A stretch of DNA of 6,853 nucleotides, from positions 1-6,853 of the forward strand of contig JAITNE010000062.1 in the NCBI GenBank assembly GCA_031290635.1. Reading direction: 5' to 3'. This stretch comes from Tannerella sp. Lineage in GTDB: Bacteria > Bacteroidota > Bacteroidia > Bacteroidales > Tannerellaceae. The notes below the pieces were generated by a model. That model ran no database searches and was not told the DNA's origin. It was given only the letters and a program-made list of their open reading frames with translations. This document shows positions 1 through 4,417 of this stretch, one piece after another (the first letter of the stretch is position 1; each line of letters begins with the position of its first letter). A program made the translations under genes and the position numbers.

Positions 1-416
1 GTTGCGCCCTTCAGTTCGGATTCTATGCCCGGATAGCATGTTGCACGACGACCTTCGAGCAGTCCCAGACTGCCCAGCACACGCGGCGCTGCGCAGATAG
101 CAGCTATCAGTTTGCCTGCATCATATTGTTCGAAGAGGATGGAACGCAGTCTCTCATGATTGTTGAGTGCGATGCTACCCGCGCCACCGCCCGGCAGGAT
201 AAATGCGTCGCAGGCTTTGATGTCATCTACGTCTATCAACAGTTCTTCCAAGGAAACGTCCGTTACGGTGCAGACGTCATGCGCTCCAAAAACTTGTTGT
301 ACCGAGTCTGTTACCGAGACCATGCTTGCTTCGACGCCTCCGCGAAGCAGAATATCTATTGTTCCAAAGCCTTCGATTTCCTCGAAACCGTCGGCGAAAA
401 ATACCAGCGCTTTCAT
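1..416 (-). CDS. DJ-1/PfpI (ThiJ) family protein, C-terminus cut by window edge
   Basis: The first 138 codons are visible, running off the left end of the window. The family (DJ-1, YajL, PfpI; class I glutamine amidotransferase-like fold) has cytoplasmic members linked to oxidative-stress protection, deglycase/glyoxalase or chaperone activity; the exact role of this one cannot be read from sequence. The N-terminus MKALVFFADGFEEIE holds the conserved acidic residue region (Glu12, Glu13, Glu15). LPGGGAG lies at residues 74-80 and the nucleophile elbow AAICAAP at 105-111, with reactive Cys108, followed by the usual GLLEGRRATCYPG. Members are usually about 180-190 residues, so roughly 45-50 residues are missing. 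The start ATG (416-414) overlaps the TGA of the upstream TonB-like gene (415-413) as ATGA, so translation is probably coupled. It is the last visible gene of the pdxJ operon. Confidence 0.93.
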   Translation of the reverse strand, partial: MKALVFFADGFEEIEGFGTIDILLRGGVEASMVSVTDSVQQVFGAHDVCTVTDVSLEELLIDVDDIKACDAFILPGGGAGSIALNNHERLRSILFEQYDAGKLIAAICAAPRVLGSLGLLEGRRATCYPGIESELKGA

Positions 417-1246
417 ATATATTTGTAATAGTAAGTGATTTTGCCGCTCTGGTTGTTAGAGCCTTCAATCTTGTTGAACTTTGCGCGACGGGCGGCGGAG
501 AGAGCGCTTTCGCGAATTGCAGAATCAGTAACTTTTGTGCCCTGTCCTATCTTTGCATTCACAACGTTGCCGGCGGGGTCAACAGTTATATCAATAACAA
601 TCGTGCCGTCATCCTTGCCGTTGTATTCAGGTCGGGGCAGTCCGCCGCTACCTATGCCGCGTCCGCCGAGGTCGAACGAACCGTAGCCGCCTGTGCCTGT
701 ATTAGGGCCTGTATCGGAGTTGCCGAAAGGGTTGCCTTCATTGCCTTCGCCGGCGGTAGCCTTGCCTTGCTGACTTTGCTGTGCCGCGCCCTTCCCAAAA
801 GATGAAGTTACCACATTACTGATAGCTTCTTCTTGTTTGCGCTGTTCTTCTTCCTTGCGTTTGCGCTCCTCTTCTTCGCGTCTGATGCGTTCGGCTTCCG
901 CGCGTTCTCTGCGTGCCTGCTCTTCCGCTTCTTTCTTCTCTCTTGCCTTTACCTTTGCTTCTTCGATTTTCACCGACTCTTCTTCCTGAGTTAGCATTTC
1001 TTTCTCGACAACGGGCGTCGGTTTAGGTCTTGGCTGTGGCGGAATCTCGCGTTGCGGGCGGGCGGCGGAGTATTGAGGCTCTTGCGTACCGGTCGCAGCT
1101 GTGAGGTCGCCGAAGTTCACAAGGATACCGCTATCTTCGTTAGGAGTGATAGTCCTGAGGATAGTAAAAAACAGGATAAGAAGCAATACGAGATGTATCA
1201 GTATTGAACCTATCATCGCTGATGCGTCATCTTTATTAAATCTCAT
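413..1246 (-). CDS. TonB/TolA-like energy-transducing protein with long charged helix
   Basis: 277 residues, predicted to be anchored in the inner membrane and to span the periplasm, passing proton-motive force from the ExbB/ExbD pair encoded just upstream. One N-terminal membrane segment covers about residues 11-30 and contains S14-x3-H18, the SxxxH arrangement that TonB and TolA use to couple to ExbBD/TolQR. A proline-rich stretch follows (63-79), then a very charged Glu/Arg/Lys/Ala helix (about 82-142) that looks like a coiled coil or single alpha-helix, a Gly/Asn/Ser-rich linker (about 150-205) and a C-terminal TonB-type domain (about 214-277: GTIVIDITVDPAGNVVNA, then ESALSAARRAKFN). The long helix resembles TolA more than classical TonB, whose spacer is Pro-rich. 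The start lies 2 bases after the ExbD stop. The membrane anchor and C-terminal fold are well supported; the outer-membrane partner is unknown. Confidence 0.9.
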   Translation of the reverse strand: MRFNKDDASAMIGSILIHLVLLLILFFTILRTITPNEDSGILVNFGDLTAATGTQEPQYSAARPQREIPPQPRPKPTPVVEKEMLTQEEESVKIEEAKVKAREKKEAEEQARRERAEAERIRREEEERKRKEEEQRKQEEAISNVVTSSFGKGAAQQSQQGKATAGEGNEGNPFGNSDTGPNTGTGGYGSFDLGGRGIGSGGLPRPEYNGKDDGTIVIDITVDPAGNVVNAKIGQGTKVTDSAIRESALSAARRAKFNKIEGSNNQSGKITYYYKYI

Positions 1247-1248
1247 AC

Positions 1249-1665
1249 TCAGTTGTTGCGTTGCGGACGGGTAACGAGTGTCATCTTGAATTTGTTTTTT
1301 ACGGCGATGTCGAGTACCTTAACTATCTCGCCATAAGGTACTGTTTCATCGGCATAAAGGGCGACGAAAGTTTCCGGTTCCTGATTGTAGCGTTCTTGCA
1401 GGAAAGGGGTTATTTCGTCGAGGGTAACCTGCTTCTCACGTTGTGAACCGGAGGCGATATAGAAATTGAGGTTCTTGTCGATGGTAATACGTGTGAGCGG
1501 TTTGCTTGTCGTCTGTTTCTGCGACTGCGGCAGTATAACCTTGATGGAATTAGGTATAACTACAGTCGATGATACCATGAAGAAAATCAGCAGAAGGAAG
1601 ATGATGTCGGTCATCGAAGCCATGCTGAAATCGGAGTTTACTTTCGTTTTGCGTTTCAGTGCCAT
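1249..1665 (-). CDS. exbD: ExbD/TolR family biopolymer transport protein
   Basis: 138 residues, the usual length for ExbD/TolR. It has a short cytoplasmic N-terminus with basic residues (KRKTK), a single membrane helix (about 20-37) and a periplasmic domain. Asp20 in MASMTDIIFLLLIFFMVSS is the conserved membrane aspartate (Asp25 of E. coli ExbD, Asp23 of TolR) needed for proton-driven function. The periplasmic signature ADETVPYGEIVKVLD lies at 105-119. It should assemble with the ExbB homologue encoded 6 bases upstream and power the TonB/TolA-like protein encoded 2 bases downstream. Whether the system is Exb-like (outer-membrane uptake) or Tol-like (envelope integrity, division) is not settled by this protein alone. 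Confidence 0.94.
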   Translation of the reverse strand: MALKRKTKVNSDFSMASMTDIIFLLLIFFMVSSTVVIPNSIKVILPQSQKQTTSKPLTRITIDKNLNFYIASGSQREKQVTLDEITPFLQERYNQEPETFVALYADETVPYGEIVKVLDIAVKNKFKMTLVTRPQRNN

Positions 1666-1671
1666 ATCCTG

Positions 1672-2427
1672 TCAATTAGCCGGTTCGTTCAATAAATCCA
1701 TGAAATCCATCGTGCGGGCTTCCATGTTGTTGATGACGCCATGCACCTGAGCTACGAGGTAGTTGTATCCGAAGAGGGTTACTATACCTACAACCAGCCC
1801 GCCGACGGTCGTTACCAGCGCCTCGTAGATACCGCTCGAAAGCAGCGTTACATCAACGTTAGCGCCGGCATTAGCCATGTCGAAGAAGGCTCGCACCATA
1901 CCTGTTACCGTACCGAGGAAGCCTATCATCGGCGCACTTGCTGCGATTGTGGCAAGAATAGGAAAGCCTTTCTCAAGTTTGGCTACCTCAATATTGCCTA
2001 CGTTTTCGATGGCAACGAGTACGTCGTTCATCGGTCGTCCAAGTCGTGAGATGCCTTTCTCAATCATACGAGCCGAAGGGTTGCGCGTCTTACGGCAGAG
2101 GTTGATTGCCGAATCAATCTTTCCATCGTGGATATAATCCTTGATGCGGTTCATGAAACCTTCGTCTTTCTTGTTCGCCCGACGTATGATCTGAAAACGC
2201 TTGATGAAAATAAAGATGGCGAATAAGGACAAAATCAATAGCACGCCCATTATCCAACCGCCTTTCATAGCAAGGTCAATAAGATTCATTTGCGCCTCTT
2301 CGGGAAGAGCAGGAAGAGCATCAACAGCAGTTTCCGGAACAACTGTTTGCGTCAGAACCGGCGGCGCTCCCGCAGCAGTTTCGACTGCCTGATTTACAGC
2401 TTGTTGTAATAATAAAAGTAAGTTCAT
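1672..2427 (-). CDS. exbB: MotA/TolQ/ExbB proton channel family protein
   Basis: 251 residues, the inner-membrane channel subunit of an ExbBD/TolQR-type motor. Three membrane segments are visible: about 57-77, 154-180 and 198-224, with a large cytoplasmic loop (about 78-150) between the first two. The family signature GFLGTVTGMVRAF is at 169-181. By motif alignment, Thr173 and Thr207 match the channel threonines Thr148 and Thr181 of E. coli ExbB, and Glu202 in GIYEALVTTVGG matches Glu176. The first 45 residues are an Ala/Pro/Val-rich extension, possibly periplasmic. Met47 (MNLIDLAMKGG) is an alternative start with a GAAGAGG-like sequence before it, but I keep the upstream ATG because it sits 15 bases after the pdxJ stop. 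ExbB and TolQ cannot be told apart reliably here. Confidence 0.93.
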   Translation of the reverse strand: MNLLLLLQQAVNQAVETAAGAPPVLTQTVVPETAVDALPALPEEAQMNLIDLAMKGGWIMGVLLILSLFAIFIFIKRFQIIRRANKKDEGFMNRIKDYIHDGKIDSAINLCRKTRNPSARMIEKGISRLGRPMNDVLVAIENVGNIEVAKLEKGFPILATIAASAPMIGFLGTVTGMVRAFFDMANAGANVDVTLLSSGIYEALVTTVGGLVVGIVTLFGYNYLVAQVHGVINNMEARTMDFMDLLNEPAN

Positions 2428-2442
2428 ATCTATATTATTTAA

Positions 2443-3171
2443 TTAAAATATTACGTTTAACAGAAGACAATCCTTGTACATTGAAATTGTACGTTCGAGG
2501 CCATGGTAGAGGGCGTCGCAAATAAGAGCATGACCTATCGAAACTTCCTCAATCCAAGGGATTTGCGAGGCGAAGTATTCGAGGTTGACGAGGCTCAGGT
2601 CATGGCCGGCATTCACTCCAAGTCCAAGCTCTTTGGCTCGTCGGGCGGCTGCTATGAAAGGCGCTATAGCCTGCTCGCGGAAGTTGATGTAATGCTCGGC
2701 GTAGGGGCCGGTGTACAGTTCTACGCGGTCGGCGCCCGTCTTGGCGGCAATTTCGATGTTCTTAAGGTCTGTACCGATGAATATCGAAGTGCGTATGTTC
2801 TTAGAAGTCAGCACTTCTACTACCTCGTTGAGCCTGTCGAAGTTAGCCTTCACGTCCCATCCCTGATTAGAGGTTAGCGCGTCGGGAGCATCGGGCACGA
2901 GAGTTACCTGTGTAGGCTTGACTTTCATCACCAAGTCGATGAAGTCGCGGTTCGGAAAGCCCTCGATATTCAGTTCTGTTCTGATAATCGGTTTGATATC
3001 GAAGACGTCGCTGAATCTTATATGCCGCTCGTCGGGTCGTGGGTGCACGGTTATGCCCTGTGCCCCAAACTCTTCGCAGTCATGTGCAACCTGCTTTACA
3101 TCAGGGATGTTGCCACCTCGAGAGTTACGTATAGTTGCTACCTTATTTATATTTACGCTTAAATTTATCAT
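2443..3171 (-). CDS. pdxJ: Pyridoxine 5'-phosphate synthase PdxJ
   Basis: 242 residues, against 243 for the E. coli enzyme. PdxJ is a cytoplasmic TIM-barrel enzyme that condenses 3-amino-2-oxopropyl phosphate (1-amino-acetone 3-phosphate) with 1-deoxy-D-xylulose 5-phosphate to give pyridoxine 5'-phosphate, in the DXP-dependent vitamin B6 pathway. Visible signatures are the N-terminal [27 protein letters not shown] (His43, Arg45, His50), ELNIEG (Glu70), NAGHDLS (His190) and the C-terminal [15 protein letters not shown]. His43, Glu70 and His190 match the E. coli catalytic residues His45, Glu72 and His193. The tail (CLLLNVIF) is unusually hydrophobic but the core is intact. It is the first gene of the leftward operon and diverges from nadK. 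The A/T-rich leader has no clear Shine-Dalgarno, normal for this phylum. Confidence 0.97.
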   Translation of the reverse strand: MINLSVNINKVATIRNSRGGNIPDVKQVAHDCEEFGAQGITVHPRPDERHIRFSDVFDIKPIIRTELNIEGFPNRDFIDLVMKVKPTQVTLVPDAPDALTSNQGWDVKANFDRLNEVVEVLTSKNIRTSIFIGTDLKNIEIAAKTGADRVELYTGPYAEHYINFREQAIAPFIAAARRAKELGLGVNAGHDLSLVNLEYFASQIPWIEEVSIGHALICDALYHGLERTISMYKDCLLLNVIF

Positions 3172-3191
3172 CGTTATTTGTCAAAAAAATA

Positions 3192-3199
3192 TAACTTTG
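3192..3199 (+). promoter_or_regulatory. Predicted -7 element for nadK
   Basis: TAACTTTG, followed by CA, matches the TAnnTTTG consensus of the Bacteroidota primary sigma factor. It lies 77 bases before the nadK start and predicts transcription from about 3206. No good TTTG -33 element is visible at the expected distance: the TTTG at 3177-3180 is only 11 bases upstream. The call therefore rests mainly on the -7 match and its position in a divergent intergenic region. Confidence 0.5.
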
Positions 3200-3216
3200 C
3201 AGTCGAAAGTAAAGCA

Positions 3217-3243
3217 CAAATGTACAAAATATTTACTTAACAA
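3217..3243 (-). promoter_or_regulatory. Predicted Bacteroidota-type promoter for the pdxJ operon
   Basis: Read on the minus strand, 3224-3217 is TACATTTG, an exact match to the TAnnTTTG -7 element. A TTG at 3243-3241 could be the -33 element, but the 16-base spacer is a little short. Transcription would start near 3210 and give a leader of about 40 bases before the pdxJ ATG at 3171. The -7 element lies between the arms of a 7-bp inverted repeat (AAGTAAA 3207-3213, TTTACTT 3232-3238). Confidence 0.5.
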
Positions 3244-3276
3244 GCAGAATAATTTCAAAAAAATCTATCGATAAAA

Positions 3277-4155
3277 ATGAAAATCGTAGTTTTCGGAAGC
3301 GAATGTAAGGCAGACAAACTGCCTGTAATAAAGGGTTTGTTCGACAAATTAGCATCTCTCGGCGCGGAGGTCTTCGTGCAACAATCCTACAGCGAATTTC
3401 TCAAGACCGTCTTAGGATACGTTCCTGATACTGTTTCCACAGTCGCAGAATCCGCTGTGGATGAGAGTTTTGACATGGCTCTGAGCGTCGGTGGCGATGG
3501 CGCGTTCCTGCGCACCGCCATGCATATCAACCGCCGCAATATTCCTATCCTCGGCATCAATACCGGGCATCTCGGTTTTCTTGCCGATGTGTCTGGTAAT
3601 CAGATTGATGAAACGCTCGAAGAACTCTTCAGCCACGAGTACCGCATCGAAGAGCGCACATTGCTGCAGTTGCAAGGTTACGAGCATGGTTTTGGCGGTT
3701 ATAACTTCGCTCTCAACGAGATAGCCGTCCTCAAGCGCGAGACATCGTCGATGCTCACTATTCATGCCTATATGGACGACGTCTATCTCAATACTTACGT
3801 TGCCGACGGACTGCTGATAGCTACTCCTACCGGTTCTACAGCCTATTCGATGAGCGTCAATGGCCCGATCCTTTTGCCGCACAATCGCAACTTTGTTATC
3901 AGTCCCGTCGCACCACATTCTCTAAATGTTCGCCCAATAGTTATCCCGGATGAGGCTAAATTTTCGTTAATGGTCGAAAGTCGTACTGAATCCTTCCTTG
4001 TCGCTGTGGATGGGCGTTCTGAGGATGTTTCGGCAGGTAATAGTCTGATAATCAGCAAGGCTAATTTCACCGTAAAGCTAATTAAGCGATTTAATCAGAC
4101 TTTCATGCAGACTTTAAGAGAAAAATTGATGTGGGGCGCAGACCCCAGAAGTTAA
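3277..4155 (+). CDS. nadK: NAD kinase (ATP-NAD 2'-phosphotransferase)
   Basis: 292 residues, typical for bacterial NadK. It phosphorylates the 2'-hydroxyl of NAD's adenosine ribose to make NADP in the cytoplasm, setting the NADP(H) pool. The diagnostic GGDG lies at 72-75 (SVGGDGAFLRTA), followed by GINTGHLGFLAD (93-104). The NE motif is Asn147-Glu148 (ALNEIAV). The glycine-rich motif DGLLIATPTGSTAYSMSVNG is at 177-196, SPVAPHSLNVRPIVIP at 209-224 and AVDGR at 243-247. All family motifs are intact. The start is preceded by A-rich sequence (ATCGATAAAA) without a Shine-Dalgarno. It diverges from pdxJ across 105 bases, a pairing that links B6 and NADP synthesis by position only. No strong terminator follows directly; the first convincing one is at 4272-4300, beyond another promoter. 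Confidence 0.97.
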   Translation: MKIVVFGSECKADKLPVIKGLFDKLASLGAEVFVQQSYSEFLKTVLGYVPDTVSTVAESAVDESFDMALSVGGDGAFLRTAMHINRRNIPILGINTGHLGFLADVSGNQIDETLEELFSHEYRIEERTLLQLQGYEHGFGGYNFALNEIAVLKRETSSMLTIHAYMDDVYLNTYVADGLLIATPTGSTAYSMSVNGPILLPHNRNFVISPVAPHSLNVRPIVIPDEAKFSLMVESRTESFLVAVDGRSEDVSAGNSLIISKANFTVKLIKRFNQTFMQTLREKLMWGADPRS

Positions 4156-4190
4156 ATAAACATAAAACCGAAAATTTTTTTGGCAAAACA

Positions 4191-4208
4191 TTATGTTGCA
4201 TAACATAA
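4191..4208. promoter_or_regulatory. 7-bp inverted repeat over a -33 element, possible operator
   Basis: TTATGTT (4191-4197), GCAT spacer, AACATAA (4202-4208): the arms are perfect reverse complements. The repeat covers the predicted -33 TTG at 4196-4198, so a dimeric protein bound here would compete with RNA polymerase. The arms are A/T-rich, so chance cannot be excluded, and no candidate regulator is encoded in the window. Confidence 0.4.
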
Positions 4209-4223
4209 AAACCCGTACCTTTG
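4196..4223 (+). promoter_or_regulatory. Bacteroidota-type promoter in the nadK to acyl-CoA synthetase gap
   Basis: A TTG at 4196-4198 is followed after 17 bases by TACCTTTG at 4216-4223, an exact TAnnTTTG -7 element continuing as CACC. Transcription is predicted to start near 4230, which is 31 bases before a small ORF and about 60 bases before an intrinsic terminator. The promoter is 188 bases or more upstream of the synthetase start. Confidence 0.68.
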
Positions 4224-4229
4224 CACCGT

Positions 4230-4300
4230 GTTTTTCATGGTATTAGATTTAAGGTTAACAATGAAGATTGTGGTTGTCGTGAGACAACCTTTTCTTTTTT
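4230..4300 (+). ncRNA. Candidate small RNA or attenuated leader of about 70 bases
   Basis: This segment is bounded by its own predicted promoter on the left (-7 element 4216-4223) and by a strong intrinsic terminator on the right (stem 4272-4289, T tract to 4300), so most transcripts should be short. It contains TATTAGATTTAAGGTTAACA (4241-4260), with AAGG placed 6 bases before an ATG at 4261 that opens a small frame reading MKIVVVVRQPF. It could be an independent small RNA, a regulated leader for the synthetase gene at 4418, or a promoter/terminator pair of no special function. The 5' end is estimated, not seen. I have a vague impression that similar ATTAGATTTAAGGTTAAC sequence precedes hairpins elsewhere in Bacteroidales, but I could not check it. 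Confidence 0.45.
4272..4300 (+). terminator. Intrinsic (rho-independent) terminator
   Basis: The stem GGTTGTC (4272-4278) pairs perfectly with GACAACC (4283-4289) around a GTGA loop, and TTTTCTTTTTT follows at 4290-4300. It can end both nadK read-through and the short transcript begun near 4230. The four Val codons of the small ORF at 4261 lie in the 5' arm and loop, so translation would disturb the hairpin. Confidence 0.82.
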
Positions 4301-4377
4301 ATAGACAACCCACTCAGAATCACAGACATTCTCCCCGGAAATCACAGACATTCCCTCTCCAACTCACAGACATTTCC
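4282..4377. repeat. Phased AGACA array with three exact 22-bp-period TCACAGACATT repeats
   Basis: TCACAGACATT occurs at 4320, 4342 and 4364, exactly 22 bp apart, followed by diverged spacers. The AGACA core also occurs in AGACAACC at 4282 and 4303, so five cores start at 4282, 4303, 4324, 4346 and 4368 with spacings of 21, 21, 22 and 22 bp. That is close to two helical turns, which would place the cores on one face of the DNA. The array ends about 12-20 bp before the -7 element at 4389-4396, a position suited to an activator or repressor. It could also be a small minisatellite. Confidence 0.75.
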
Positions 4378-4388
4378 GAAAATCTCCG

Positions 4389-4396
4389 TACTTTTG
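4389..4396 (+). promoter_or_regulatory. Predicted -7 element of the acyl-CoA synthetase gene
   Basis: TACTTTTG followed by CACG matches TAnnTTTG. The predicted start near 4402-4403 would leave a leader of only about 15 bases before the ATG at 4418. There is no TTTG or TTG at the proper -33 distance; that region is instead occupied by the third TCACAGACATT repeat. This pattern would fit a promoter that needs an activator. Confidence 0.5.
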
Positions 4397-4417
4397 CACG
4401 AAAAGTAGTGCATTATT

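Noticed and set aside
326..805. A 159-codon open frame on the plus strand opposite the TonB-like gene
   Set aside because: It is antisense to a gene with clear membrane, helix and TonB domains. Its product is low-complexity Ala/Val/Cys sequence without family features, as expected from the complementary strand of a biased coding region.
1672..2289. Alternative ExbB start at Met47
   Set aside because: It has a Shine-Dalgarno-like GAAGAGG upstream, but the phylum rarely relies on that signal. The upstream ATG fits the short operon gap after pdxJ, so the longer form is preferred.
3412..3918. A 168-codon open frame on the minus strand inside nadK
   Set aside because: It lies antisense to the most conserved part of nadK and has no recognisable motif or promoter.
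4168..4183. CCGAAAA with TTTTTGG near the nadK stop, considered as a terminator
   Set aside because: The stem is almost all A/T with a G-T pair and a 2-base loop, and no T run follows the hairpin.
4320..4385. Three 22-bp repeats considered as a short CRISPR array
   Set aside because: The conserved unit is only 11 bp, the diverged part is 11 bp, and there is no room for normal spacers. No cas gene is present.
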